Assembly (NCBI RefSeq): GCF_013520865.1
Contig: NZ_JACDXJ010000001.1
Span: forward strand, 2,843,001-2,907,000
DNA: 64,000 nt
Origin: Microvirga mediterraneensis
GTDB taxonomy: Bacteria > Pseudomonadota > Alphaproteobacteria > Rhizobiales > Beijerinckiaceae
Direction of reading: 5' to 3'
Made by a program: the position numbers and the translations under genes. Under the pieces are notes generated by a model. It made no database searches, was not told where the DNA came from, and was given only the letters and a program-made list of their open reading frames with translations. Positions 26,783 through 35,887 of the stretch are shown here, piece after piece. Position 1 is the first letter of the stretch, and each line of letters opens with the position of its first letter.

Positions 26783-27958
26783 TCAGTCTTCGTCGCGATG
26801 CCGGAACGGGGTGGCTTCCGACAGCTCTCCGGCGGCCTCGGAGACATAGAGGCGTTCCTGCTCCAGGTAGTCCTGAACCGCCCGCCGCAGGGACGGATCG
26901 GCGATGTCGTGCGCCGATGAGGTAATGACGGGTCTATAGCCCCGGGCGAGCTTGTGCTCTCCCTGGGCTCCGGCTTCGACCCGTGCGAGGCCGCGAGCAA
27001 TGGCGAACTCGATCGCCTGATAGTAGCAGACCTCGAAATGCAGGAAGGGGTGATCCTCGATGCAGCCCCAGTTGCGGCCGTAGAGGCGCTTGTCGCCGAT
27101 GAAGTTGATCGCCCCGGCGATATAGCGCCCGTTCCGCTTGGCCATGACGAGCAGGATCCGGTCGGCCATCCGCTCGCCCACGAGGGAGAAGAAGCGGCGG
27201 TTGAGATAGGGGCGTCCCCATTTGCGCGAGCCCGTGTCCATGTAGAACGCGAAGAAGGCGTCCCAATGGGCCTCCGTGATCTCGCGGCCCGTCACCCATT
27301 CGATGGAGATGCCGTTCGAGAGGGCATCGCGCCGCTCGCGCCGGATGGCCTTTCGCTTGCGGGAGGCCAAAGCCGCCAGGAAATCGTCGAAGCTGCCGTA
27401 ATGGTCGTTGAACCAGTGGAACTGCTGGTCGTCCCGGCGCAGGAACCGTTCCGAGGTCAGCGCCTCGAGGTCCGTCTCCTGCAGGAAGGTCGCGTGGATG
27501 GAGGAGGCGTTCGTCTGATCCCGCAGGGCGCGCAGTCCCGCGATCAGATAGGAGCGGATCTCCGCCGCCCGAGGGCCGTCCGGCACCAGGAGGCGGGGCC
27601 CCGTCACCGGCGTGAACGGCACCGCGACCTGGAGTTTAGGGTAATAGTGCCCTCCCGCCCGGGTATAGGCGTCAGCCCAGGAATGATCGAACACATACTC
27701 GCCCATGGAATGGGACTTGAGATAGCAGGGCGCCGCGCCGAGAATTTTTCCGGCCTCATCCTCGAACAGGACATGAAGGGGGGCCCAGCCGGTCTTTGCC
27801 CCCACGCAGCCGGAATCCTCCAGGGTGGACAGGAAGGCATGGGATACGAACGGGTTGAACGGGTCGTCGTCGCCCGAGCGCATCCCGATGGCACAAGCGT
27901 CCCAGTCGGCGGCGGCGACCGCACCGAGACCTTGGGCAATTTTGACCTGGATCGTCAC
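26783..27958 (-). CDS. GNAT/FemAB-like acyltransferase (DUF482)
   Basis: A 391-residue protein of the DUF482 (peptidogalycan biosynthesis-like) family, a tandem-GNAT fold related to FemAB. Recognisable blocks are NPFVSHAFLSTLEDSG, HSWADAYTRAGGHYYPKLQ, FLQETDLEAL and EGAQGEHKLARGYRP-like C-terminal residues (EAGAQGEHKLARGY). No experimental function is established for close relatives; transfer of an amino-acyl or acyl group to a wall or envelope precursor is inferred from the fold. The start is a GTG at 27958 with no clear ribosome site. Confidence 0.82.
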   Translation of the reverse strand: MTIQVKIAQGLGAVAAADWDACAIGMRSGDDDPFNPFVSHAFLSTLEDSGCVGAKTGWAPLHVLFEDEAGKILGAAPCYLKSHSMGEYVFDHSWADAYTRAGGHYYPKLQVAVPFTPVTGPRLLVPDGPRAAEIRSYLIAGLRALRDQTNASSIHATFLQETDLEALTSERFLRRDDQQFHWFNDHYGSFDDFLAALASRKRKAIRRERRDALSNGISIEWVTGREITEAHWDAFFAFYMDTGSRKWGRPYLNRRFFSLVGERMADRILLVMAKRNGRYIAGAINFIGDKRLYGRNWGCIEDHPFLHFEVCYYQAIEFAIARGLARVEAGAQGEHKLARGYRPVITSSAHDIADPSLRRAVQDYLEQERLYVSEAAGELSEATPFRHRDED

Positions 27959-28034
27959 CGCGTGGAAGGATCTCGCCTTTGCGAACTAAGAGCTAAGCGC
28001 TTGGCGGGATCCTTGCAACCATTGCGGCAAAGCG

Positions 28035-28787
28035 TCAGGGGATGAAGCCCTCGAAGACCATCTGGTCGGCGTGCTTCTCCGCGCGGGCGCGGTCTTCCGG
28101 GTTGCGCACGGTCCAGGTCATGACGGGCAGGTGGCCCAGGATCCGGCTCAGATGGGTCGACGCGCAGGGGATGTCCTTCACGCGCCAGGACAGGAAGTGC
28201 GGCTGCGTCTCGGAGAAATGCAGCAGGTTGGCCATCCGGTGCTTCTGCTCGGGGGACAGGAAGCTGTCCGACTTGGAGGCATATTCCAGCTCCCCGATGA
28301 AGCCGCGGGTGATGGTCGGCGTGTTCTCGCGAAGATAGGCCACGATATCCGGGTCGAAGGACTTCACGACGAAGGGGCCGCTGTAATCCGCCAGGATCTC
28401 GATGACCCGCTTGGTGAGCCGCATGTCGCCGTTGAACTTGCTCTTGATCTCGATGACCAGCGGCGTACGGCCGGCGATCGTGCCGAGATAACCCTTGAAC
28501 GACGGAATCTTGTCCCCGCCCATGGTGCCGGAGATATCGATGCGGGTCAGCGCCGAGAGGTTGCGCTCAGCCACAAGCCCGGTCTCGCCCGTGAGGCGGT
28601 CGAGCTCGAAATCGTGGAAGACGACGGCCTCGTTGTCGGCGGTCAGCTGGACGTCGAGCTCGATGGGGAAGCCGCGCGCGATGGCGGCCTCCGCGGCCGA
28701 GATCGTGTTCTCGATGATGCCGTTGGCTTTGTTGTGGAGGCCGCGATGGGCGATGGGCTTCGCGACGAGCCAGCTCGGGGTGCTCAT
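28035..28787 (-). CDS. glycerophosphodiester phosphodiesterase family protein
   Basis: A 250-residue cytoplasmic GDPD-type enzyme that would split glycerophosphodiesters into glycerol 3-phosphate and an alcohol. The catalytic residues are in AHRGLHNKANGIIENT, ELDVQLTADNEAVVFHDFEL and VIEIKSKF. The C-terminal strand has VMTWTVRNPEDRARA. Its ATG overlaps the stop of the upstream RidA gene (ATGA at 28784-28787), so the two are translated together. UgpQ is the best-known relative. Confidence 0.9.
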   Translation of the reverse strand: MSTPSWLVAKPIAHRGLHNKANGIIENTISAAEAAIARGFPIELDVQLTADNEAVVFHDFELDRLTGETGLVAERNLSALTRIDISGTMGGDKIPSFKGYLGTIAGRTPLVIEIKSKFNGDMRLTKRVIEILADYSGPFVVKSFDPDIVAYLRENTPTITRGFIGELEYASKSDSFLSPEQKHRMANLLHFSETQPHFLSWRVKDIPCASTHLSRILGHLPVMTWTVRNPEDRARAEKHADQMVFEGFIP

Positions 28788-29254
28788 TGGACTTCGAACA
28801 TTCCTTCGACTTCGACGCAGGCATCGAGGGGCAGTTCCGCGACGCCGATGGTGGAGCGGGCATGGCGGCCCGCGTCGCCCAGGACCTCGACCATCAGGTC
28901 GGAGGCGCCGTTCATGACGGGGGCAAGGGCCGCGAAGCTCGGCACCGCATTGATGAAGCCGCCGAGGCGGACGCAGCGCGTGACCTTGTCGAGATCACCG
29001 ACCGCGGCCTTGAGCTGGGCGAGCAGGTTGATGGCGCACAGGCGAGCCGCCTCCTGGCCGGTCTCGGAGGAGATTTCCGCTCCGAGCTTGCCCTTGTGAC
29101 CGTCGGCGATCTTGCCGTCGAGGCCGAGGCAGAGCTGCCCGGAAATGACGATCAAATTCCCGGTCCGAACGAACGGGACATAATTCGCGACCGGCGCGGC
29201 CGGTGTCGGGAGAGTGATACCCAAATCCTGAAGTTTCTTGTCGATTGCGCTCAT
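28784..29254 (-). CDS. RidA family protein (enamine/imine deaminase-like)
   Basis: A 156-residue YjgF/RidA-type trimeric protein. Family blocks are NLIVISGQLCLGLDGK, AARLCAINLLAQLKAAVGDLDKVTRCVRLGGF and a C-terminal ARSTIGVAELPLDACVEVEG. The active-site Arg of canonical RidA is matched near RSTIGVAELP. Canonical members hydrolyse reactive enamines made by PLP enzymes; this longer subgroup is less characterised. The ATG at 29254 has GAGG 5 bases upstream. It overlaps the GDPD gene by 4 bases. Confidence 0.88.
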   Translation of the reverse strand: MSAIDKKLQDLGITLPTPAAPVANYVPFVRTGNLIVISGQLCLGLDGKIADGHKGKLGAEISSETGQEAARLCAINLLAQLKAAVGDLDKVTRCVRLGGFINAVPSFAALAPVMNGASDLMVEVLGDAGRHARSTIGVAELPLDACVEVEGMFEVQ

Positions 29255-29379
29255 GGAAGCCTCGTTCCGTGACATCATCCGGACGGAGTAGTGGCGGATG
29301 AGCCGTAAGGACGCAAGCGGGAACATTGCCCTGTCCGCAAGAGGATCCTATCTTGGCTGCCATTGGATCGGGAGTAGAT

Positions 29380-30219
29380 ATGCGGTTCCTCGTTGTAGCC
29401 TCGGGTCTGTCCATCGCCTTGCTGGCGACGGCTTCTGCAGAAACGGCGAAACCGCCGGTCCAGCTGGTGCCTCATAGAGCCGTCTATGACCTCACCCTTC
29501 TGCGGGCCGGTGGCTCCAATGGCGTCGAGAATGCCAGGGGGCGCATCGCCATGGAATTCGGCGGCGATGCCTGCGACGGCTACACCCTCAAGTACCGGCA
29601 GGTCACCATCCTCAACAGCAGCGAGACCGGCTCGAACACCGTCGACATCCAGACGGCGACCTACGAGACCGGCGATGGCCGTTCGATGCATTTCAAGTCC
29701 ACCTCGTTCCGCCAGGGCATGATCAAGGACGGCGAAGTGGACGGCGACGCCAAGCTCACGCCCCAGGGCAGCCTCAACGTCGATCTCAAGCAGCCGAAGA
29801 AAAAGGCCTTCCAGGCGAAGGGCGAGACGGTGTTCCCGACCGAGCACCTCAAGCGCCTGATCGAGGCCGGGCGGCGCGGGGACAGCACCCTGTCCGTGAA
29901 GGTCTATGACGGCTCGAACAAGGGCGACAAGGTTTACGACACGCTGGGCCTGATCGGCCGCAAGATCGAGGCAGGCGCCGCCACGGCATCTCTCGAGGAC
30001 GTTGCCCAGGGCGAAAAGCTCGCCTCCGTCGCACGCTGGCCCGTGACCATCAGCTACTTCGAGGAGGGCAAGGGCGACCGGGGGCCGGTCTACACGATCT
30101 CGTTCGAGCTCTACGAAAACGGGGTCAGCCGCAACCTGAAACTCGATTACGGCGATTTCGCCCTGAAGGGCGACCTGAAGAGCCTGGACGTGCAGGCACC
30201 GAGCGCCTGTCAGCGCTGA
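29380..30219 (+). CDS. eipB: EipB-like periplasmic envelope-integrity protein (DUF1849)
   Basis: A 279-residue periplasmic protein of the DUF1849 family, named EipB in Brucella, where it supports envelope integrity. A signal peptide (hydrophobic core VVASGLSIALLA, cleavage near ASA) is followed by the family start VPHRAVYDLTLLRA and the ARGRIAMEFGGDACDGYTLKYRQ block. The two cysteines (in DACDGY and in the C-terminal PSACQR) are positioned for the conserved disulfide. GGGAG 5 bases upstream supports the ATG at 29380. It is divergent from the RidA gene and convergent with dinB. Confidence 0.9.
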   Translation: MRFLVVASGLSIALLATASAETAKPPVQLVPHRAVYDLTLLRAGGSNGVENARGRIAMEFGGDACDGYTLKYRQVTILNSSETGSNTVDIQTATYETGDGRSMHFKSTSFRQGMIKDGEVDGDAKLTPQGSLNVDLKQPKKKAFQAKGETVFPTEHLKRLIEAGRRGDSTLSVKVYDGSNKGDKVYDTLGLIGRKIEAGAATASLEDVAQGEKLASVARWPVTISYFEEGKGDRGPVYTISFELYENGVSRNLKLDYGDFALKGDLKSLDVQAPSACQR

Positions 30220-30220
30220 T

Positions 30221-31489
30221 TCAGCTCTTGCGCAGCACGATTCCCTTCTGGACTGCGTTCACGCCGAACTTGTCGCGGATCCTGTCGATGGCGGCCTCCA
30301 TATGGGCCTGCCGCACGACGCTCTGATCGGCCAGATCGCCCTTGTCCGCGTCGGCCGCGTCGCAAAGGTCGGCCGCTCCGATGCCGATCAGGCGAAAGGC
30401 CGTGCCGTCGCAGGAGGCTTTGAGGAGCTGCCGGGCCGGATCGAACAGGCGCGCGGCGAGCTGGGTGGGCGCCAGGCCCGAGCGGGTGCGGGTCAGAAGC
30501 CGGAAATCCCTGTCCTTGAGTTTCAGGGTCACGCTCCGCCCGGCGAGGCCGGCGGCCTTGAGGCGGCGGGAGACCTTTTCCGAGAGCCGCCACAGAATCG
30601 GCTCCAGATCCTCGAAGGAGCGCAGATCCGTCTCGAAGGTGGTTTCCGCCGAGACGCTCTTCGTCTCCCGCTCCGGGTTGACCGTCCGGCGGTCCTCGCC
30701 CCAGGCCAGCCGGGAGAGACGCTGCGAGTCGCGGCCCAGGGCTTCGAACAGGGTCTTGAGAGGCACATCGCGCAGATGGACGATCTGCGTCACGCCCACC
30801 TTGGCAAGCCTGGCCTGGGCCGAGGCGCCGATCCCCGGAATGATCCCCACGGGTTTGTCGGCGAGGAAATCCGCCGCCTCCTCGCGTCCGATGATGGAGA
30901 ACCCTCGCGGCTTCTGAAGGTCCGAGGCGATCTTGGCCAGGAACTTGTTGTAGGAAAGCCCGACGGAGATGCTGATCCCGATCTCCGTCTCCACCTTGCG
31001 GGCGAAGCGGGCGAGGGTGAGGGCGGGGCTTCCGTGGTGCAGCCGTTCCGTCCCCGTCAGGTCGAGAAAGGCCTCGTCGATGGACACGGGCTCGACCAGC
31101 GGGGTCAGCTCCCGCATGAGCTGGCGCACATCGCGCCCGGCCTTGCTGTACTTCTCCCCGTTGGGCTTGATCACCGTGGCGTGGGGGCAGAGCTTGAGCG
31201 CCTGGAACATGGGCATGGCCGAGCGCACGCCATAGGTGCGCGCCACGTAGCAGGCCGTAGAGACGACCCCGCGCTTGCCGCCGCCGATGATGACGGGCTT
31301 GTCCGCGAGGCTGGGATCGTCCCGCTTTTCCACAGCTGCGAAGAAGGCGTCGCAATCCACATGGGCGATGGAGAGGCTGTCCCGCTCCTTGTGCCTGAGA
31401 AGGCGAGGGGAGCCGCAGGCCGCGCATCGTTCCGCCAGCGGGCTGGGGGCGAGCGTCAGGCAGTCACGGCAGAAGGGCGCTTCGCTCAT
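30221..31489 (-). CDS. dinB: DNA polymerase IV
   Basis: A 422-residue Y-family translesion polymerase. The catalytic carboxylates are in [11 protein letters not shown] and VSIDEAFLD; the little-finger domain is at the C-terminus ([29 protein letters not shown]). Residues ~8-35 carry an extra CRDC ... CAAC zinc-ribbon-like segment before the polymerase core, a feature absent from E. coli DinB. It lies 11 bases after the DUF3572 gene on the same strand, so the two are probably co-transcribed. The start at 31489 has no strong ribosome site. Confidence 0.93.
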   Translation of the reverse strand: MSEAPFCRDCLTLAPSPLAERCAACGSPRLLRHKERDSLSIAHVDCDAFFAAVEKRDDPSLADKPVIIGGGKRGVVSTACYVARTYGVRSAMPMFQALKLCPHATVIKPNGEKYSKAGRDVRQLMRELTPLVEPVSIDEAFLDLTGTERLHHGSPALTLARFARKVETEIGISISVGLSYNKFLAKIASDLQKPRGFSIIGREEAADFLADKPVGIIPGIGASAQARLAKVGVTQIVHLRDVPLKTLFEALGRDSQRLSRLAWGEDRRTVNPERETKSVSAETTFETDLRSFEDLEPILWRLSEKVSRRLKAAGLAGRSVTLKLKDRDFRLLTRTRSGLAPTQLAARLFDPARQLLKASCDGTAFRLIGIGAADLCDAADADKGDLADQSVVRQAHMEAAIDRIRDKFGVNAVQKGIVLRKS

Positions 31490-31500
31490 CGATGGCGGAA

Positions 31501-31791
31501 TTATTCGAATTCGGAGGGCGAAAGGGTCCAATGGGCCTGCACGATGTGCTCCGGCTTGGTATTCAGCTCCTTGGCGAGCGCCAGCAGCAGCGGCTCGTCG
31601 GACACGACATAGTCCAGGATTCCGGCGAAGAACCCTGGGGAGGACGCGGCCGAGCGGATCGTGTCGGGCCTCAAGCCCGACACCGCCATGAAGCGGCCGA
31701 GGCGCTCCTCGTCGCCCGTGAGGAAGGAAAACGCCCCGAGTGCGACATTTTCGGCCTCCTCGCGGGTAACTCTTTTTAAGGGAGTGTTCAT
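31501..31791 (-). CDS. DUF3572 family protein
   Basis: A 96-residue helical protein of the alphaproteobacterial family DUF3572 ([32 protein letters not shown] ... [25 protein letters not shown]), written here in its two conserved parts. Function is unknown. The start is uncertain: ATG at 31791 fits the family length, another lies at 31806, and neither has a strong ribosome site. It is divergent from divK, a neighbourhood common in this order, and runs into dinB. Confidence 0.8.
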   Translation of the reverse strand: MNTPLKRVTREEAENVALGAFSFLTGDEERLGRFMAVSGLRPDTIRSAASSPGFFAGILDYVVSDEPLLLALAKELNTKPEHIVQAHWTLSPSEFE

Positions 31792-31891
31792 GCTGTCAAT
31801 TTGCATTTCATCAATAGGTTTGGACCTAACTATACCATCAATTGAACCATTGGGCCGGTGAAGTACATCCGGAGCCCCGGGGAAAACGGCC

Positions 31892-32263
31892 ATGAAGAAG
31901 ACTGTGCTCATCGTTGAGGACAACGAACTCAACATGAAGCTCTTCAACGACCTCCTCGAGGCCCACGGCTATGCGACCTTGAAGACCAGTCACGGGATCG
32001 AGGCCATGGAGCTCGCCCGTGCCCACAAGCCGGACCTGATCCTCATGGACATCCAGCTGCCCGAAGTCTCCGGCCTCGAGGTGACCCGCTGGCTCAAGGC
32101 CGACGACGAGTTGAAGTCGATTCCTGTGATCGCCATCACGGCTTTCGCCATGAAAGGCGACGAGGAGCGGATCAGGGAAGGGGGCTGCGAGGCGTATATG
32201 TCCAAGCCGATCTCCGTCTCCAAGTTCATCGCGACCGTGAAAACCTACCTGGAAGCGGACTGA
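31892..32263 (+). CDS. divK: response regulator DivK
   Basis: A 123-residue single-domain receiver matching DivK, the cell-cycle regulator that with DivJ/PleC controls CtrA in alphaproteobacteria. The phospho-acceptor is Asp53 in [13 protein letters not shown]. The acidic pair is VEDNELN, the switch Thr lies in [11 protein letters not shown] and the Lys in [11 protein letters not shown]. It has no output domain. pleD, which often follows divK, is not here; a non-coding stretch with an sRNA candidate follows instead. Confidence 0.93.
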   Translation: MKKTVLIVEDNELNMKLFNDLLEAHGYATLKTSHGIEAMELARAHKPDLILMDIQLPEVSGLEVTRWLKADDELKSIPVIAITAFAMKGDEERIREGGCEAYMSKPISVSKFIATVKTYLEAD

Positions 32264-32495
32264 AGGTCCTTTCAACCGGGGCAAATCCATGGCGCGGCAT
32301 TGGCCGAAGCTTGAAGAGGCCAAGACATCTCCTTGAGAAGCCTCGGCTTTAACTTTTTTGTGAAAATGCCGCTTTTTGGCCACATAGGAGCTTGCATCGC
32401 TCCATGTTTCCTATACGTTCAGCCTAAATTTCCGCCTTGGCGCATCATAAGGAAAACTGGATCCTATTTTCCTGACTCGACGATGCGCTCATCAA
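32264..32495. other. gene-free stretch after divK
   Basis: No gene is credible here. It is AT-richer, with runs such as AACTTTTTTG, and should hold the promoter of the RNA candidate that follows. I could not fix a -35/-10 pair with good spacing. Confidence 0.5.
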
Positions 32496-32709
32496 GGATT
32501 GGAGCACCGGACGGATTCGGTATTGGGTCCGATGCTCTCAAGCGGAAGAAATGCCCTACGGATGCTCAGGTCCGCCGCATCTCCTGGGACTTCGTGGGCT
32601 CGGCCAGCCTGGGGGCAGATCGTTGCCTCCTCAACGCTGCTCCCGGCTGGCCACCAAATTCCTCCATCTCGTTTCCTCGTTCAGGCGCCGCAAGGCGCCT
32701 TTTGTTTTT
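32496..32709 (+). ncRNA. structured small RNA candidate with anti-Shine-Dalgarno loop
   Basis: About 210 bases with strong RNA structure and no protein. The 5' hairpin pairs GAGCA/TGCTC and CGGAC/GTCCG (32502-32537). The central hairpin (32602-32652) stacks GGCCAGCC, GGGGGCAG and CGTTG on their complements, 21 pairs with one G-T, around the loop CCTCCT. A single-stranded tail with more CCTCC and TTTCCTC follows, then the terminator at 32683-32709. CU-rich exposed motifs of this kind target ribosome-binding sites in known Rhizobiales trans-acting sRNAs. It does not show SRP, tmRNA or RNase P signatures; the 5' end is approximate. Confidence 0.6.
32683..32709 (+). terminator. terminator of the small RNA candidate
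   Basis: AGGCGCC/GGCGCCT (32683-32689 with 32694-32700), a GCAA tetraloop, then TTTTGTTTTT. No coding gene lies directly upstream. Confidence 0.88.
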
Positions 32710-32885
32710 CCGGTGCCTGTTCCGCTTGGCGCATCGGGCCCAATCGCCATGCCTTCCGGGTTCAGCCGAGCTTGGTGTTAAGAGAACTTGTCCATAGGGA
32801 AGGGCCGCCTTGGAGCCGATCCGGGATGCGGTTCCCGGTCCGCCCTGCTAAGTTGCACCAAACTGACCTAACGGGATGAGGGACC

Positions 32886-34724
32886 ATGGATCATCGCACA
32901 CCTTCGCTGCCGCCCAAGACGGCGCTGACCCGCTTTTCCGTGCCCCCCCTGTGGACCCTGACCCGCCGCCTCGCGGATGTCGCGTCGGGGCGCGCCCCCG
33001 CCGATCTGGTGATCACGGGCGCCCGTGTGCTGTCGACCTACAGCGAGCGCATCGCGCCCGAGCGGGAGGTCTGGATCGCGGGAGGGCGCATTGCGGCGGT
33101 GAAACCCGCCGGAGCCTATCGACAGGTCGCCGGGGCGCCGGGACGGGTCTATGACGCGAAAGGCGGCATCGTCGCTCCGGGCCTCGTCGATCCCCACATC
33201 CATATCGAAAGCAGCATGGTCACGGCCTGCGCCTATGCGGAGGCGGCGCTGCTGAACGGCACGACGACGATCTTCTGCGACAGCCACGAGATCGGCAACG
33301 TGATGGATTCGGCCGGGATCGAGATGATGCTGGAGGATGCCCGCCATGCGCCGCTCTCCATCTTCCTGACGGTGCCGAGCACCGTGCCGGCCACGTCGCC
33401 GGACCTGGAGACGGCGGGCGGCGACCTCACGCCGGACAAGATCGCCGCCCTCTTCGACCGCTGGCCGGAGGCCGCGGCGCTCGGCGAGAAGATGGACTTC
33501 GTCCCGGTCACCATGGGCGACGAGCGCAGCCATGCGATCCTCGCGGCCGCCCTGGAACGCGGCAAGCCGGTCTCGGGTCACATTTACGGCCGTGAGTTCG
33601 TAGCCGCTTATGCGGCAAGCGGGGTCACCGACACCCATGAGGCCATCGACCGGGACATCGCCGACGACCTGCTCGACGCGGGCGTCTGGATCTTCCTGCG
33701 CGGCGGCCCTCCCACGACTCCGTGGCACTCGCTGCCCGAAGCCATCAAGACCATTACGGAGCTGGGCTCCTCGCACAAGCGCATCTGCGTCTGCACCGAC
33801 GACCGCGATGCGGATGACCTCATGATGTTCGGCATGGATTGGGTGACACGGGAGGCGCGCCGCGCCGGCATGAGCCGCGAACAGGCCTGGAGCATGGGCT
33901 CTCTCCATCCGGCCACGCGCTTCGGCATGGAAGGAGAGATCGGCGGCCTCGGCGGCGGGCGCCGGGCCGATATGGTGCTGCTCAACGACGAACTCGAAGT
34001 GCAGAACACCTGGTATGGCGGCGAACTCGTTGTCGAGGACAAGAGGATTACGCCGGTGCTCGATCAGGCGCTGTCGAACCGCTACCGCTATCCTGCCGAG
34101 GCCTATCGCACGGTCCACGTCTCGAAGCGTCCGAAGCTCATTCCCGAGCTGCCTGCAAAGGCCTGCGAAGCAAACGTGATCCGCGTGGCGCTGCCCGGCA
34201 TCGTGCTCTTCCACGACAAGGTGAACCTCCAGCCTGAGAAGGATTGGGATACCCTTCTGTCCAGGAACGACCTCACCTTCGTGTCGGTCATCGAGCGCCA
34301 CGGCCGTACGGACGGCGCCCGCATCGCCCACGGCCTGCTCAAGGATTTCGGCCTGAGGAGCGGCGCGGTCGCGAGCAGCGTCGGCCATGATTCCCACAAC
34401 CTGATCGTGGCGGGAACGAACGAGGGCGACATGCAGGTCGCCCTCGATGCGATCATCGAGGCGCAGGGCGGCGTCTGCGTCGTGGATCAGGGCAAGGTCG
34501 TCGCCATGGTGCCGCTGCCCATCGCGGGCCTGCTCTCCGACAAGCGCGTGACGGAAGTGGCCGAGGAGACCCGCACCCTGAAGGCTGCCTGGGAGAAGGC
34601 CGGCTGCAAGATCCCCTATATGGGCTTCAACCTCATCCCCCTCTCGGTCATCCCGGAGATCCGCATCACCGACAAGGGCCTCGTGCTCGTGCCGGAGATG
34701 GAGCTGGTGCCGCTCTACGAGTGA
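32886..34724 (+). CDS. ade: adenine deaminase
   Basis: A 612-residue amidohydrolase that converts adenine to hypoxanthine for purine salvage. The metal-binding HIHIESSM follows GLVDP near residue 101, and [22 protein letters not shown] and [13 protein letters not shown] are the family blocks of the YicP-type adenine deaminases. The length fits the family. The ATG at 32886 has GAGGGA just upstream. It stands alone; the 176 bases before it hold no riboswitch that I can recognise. Confidence 0.93.
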   Translation: MDHRTPSLPPKTALTRFSVPPLWTLTRRLADVASGRAPADLVITGARVLSTYSERIAPEREVWIAGGRIAAVKPAGAYRQVAGAPGRVYDAKGGIVAPGLVDPHIHIESSMVTACAYAEAALLNGTTTIFCDSHEIGNVMDSAGIEMMLEDARHAPLSIFLTVPSTVPATSPDLETAGGDLTPDKIAALFDRWPEAAALGEKMDFVPVTMGDERSHAILAAALERGKPVSGHIYGREFVAAYAASGVTDTHEAIDRDIADDLLDAGVWIFLRGGPPTTPWHSLPEAIKTITELGSSHKRICVCTDDRDADDLMMFGMDWVTREARRAGMSREQAWSMGSLHPATRFGMEGEIGGLGGGRRADMVLLNDELEVQNTWYGGELVVEDKRITPVLDQALSNRYRYPAEAYRTVHVSKRPKLIPELPAKACEANVIRVALPGIVLFHDKVNLQPEKDWDTLLSRNDLTFVSVIERHGRTDGARIAHGLLKDFGLRSGAVASSVGHDSHNLIVAGTNEGDMQVALDAIIEAQGGVCVVDQGKVVAMVPLPIAGLLSDKRVTEVAEETRTLKAAWEKAGCKIPYMGFNLIPLSVIPEIRITDKGLVLVPEMELVPLYE

Positions 34725-34746
34725 GCGCGGCCGGGATGCGGGGCGT

Positions 34747-35818
34747 TCAGATTCCCAGGAATCGGAAGGGCTCCGCATCCTTGAATTCCCGCGTCGCATC
34801 GCCGGAGAACGTGTGGTTCTGATTGGGGCCGAGGTCCAGCTTCTTCACGCGGCCTGTTTCAGGCGAGAAGTCGACGGTCTTGAGATCGATCCAGAAGGTG
34901 TTCGGCGTCAAAGCGGATTCGAAGAAATTAGAGTTTGCGCCGATGGTCCGCGACCGTGCGCCAGCGCGTGGACGAGATGTTCGGCTGGTCGGGCGTGGTG
35001 ATGCCATAGGGCACGGACACATTGCGGATGACGCTGAAGACGCTCGCCAGGGCGAGATTGGCGTTCTCTTCCTTCGGGATCGTCGTCACGTAGAAGGACG
35101 CTCTTGCGAACCGGTCTGCCGACCGGTTCGTCCCGGGCAGCATCACCGTGCCGCCGATCTCCTTCCAGTACGCGTTGAGGGCAAGCTGTTGCTCGAAAAC
35201 CGGCGAGTTCGTCATGACCTGGTATTTGCGGTCGTGATGGATCACCTGCTTGCCGTCGATATATTCGACGATGGCGCTGTCACCCGATGCGTCCGAAATC
35301 GACAGGTGCAGCGTCGCCAATCGGTTCTCGCCCGGCACGTAATCGGTGATGATCGTGAACGGCTCCCGCTCCAGGGCGCTCACGGCCTCTTGGACGGTCG
35401 CGAAATTGTCGAGGACGTATTGTGCCCAGGCGGCAATCGACAGTCCCGGCTTCGATCCGTCGAATTTCGGGTACTGGGATTCAACGAGCCAGAGAACATT
35501 GGCCGAAAGTCCCGCCTCGTTCAGTCCGTCGGTCGTGGAGATGTCGTAGCCCGATGCGATCAGGCTTCCATATTTCGATGTCCATTTCAGCGAGTTGGGG
35601 CCAGCCTCGCCGCTCCGCTCCATGCCGCGCGGGAAGATCCAGAGATTGGTCTCGATATCGCTTTTCCAATCCATGGAGCGAGCGGTGATCACGTTGTCGT
35701 TCGGGCCGAGATAGACGAGCCGGGTACAGGCCCAGGCGGGTGCCGGCGCTCCTGCCAGAAGGCCGGCCATGACGCCGGCAATAAGCGATCTTGCACTTGG
35801 TCGATTCCAATCGAGCAT
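34747..35818 (-). pseudogene. linear amide C-N hydrolase (choloylglycine hydrolase family), frameshifted
   Basis: A secreted Ntn hydrolase of the penicillin V acylase/bile salt hydrolase family. The signal peptide ends in APAWA and the next residue is the nucleophilic Cys (ACTRLVYLGPND), followed by TARSMDW. The main frame runs 35818-34928 and stops early after WRTVADHRRKL. The missing C-terminus continues in another frame (FFESALTPNTFWIDLKTVDF ... AEPFRFLGI, stop at 34747). One extra base near 34940-34950 restores a full-length protein with the expected spacing. Either a real inactivating mutation or a sequence error. GAGGA supports the ATG at 35818. Confidence 0.85.
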
Positions 35819-35887
35819 GGCGTCGTCCTCGCTATCCAATCCACCCAAGAAATCTATGCGGTCACGGAGGCGGGAGTTTGGCCGTGC

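Noticed and set aside
32496..32709. 6S RNA, SRP RNA or tmRNA identity for the RNA candidate
   Set aside because: I see no GGAAG-type SRP tetraloop motif, no tag frame, and no usual 6S neighbour; left as an unnamed sRNA.
32710..32885. Purine riboswitch before adenine deaminase
   Set aside because: I could not find the three-way junction or the conserved loop bases.
34928..35022. Programmed ribosomal frameshift in the Ntn hydrolase
   Set aside because: No slippery heptamer or downstream pseudoknot is evident; a plain indel is simpler.
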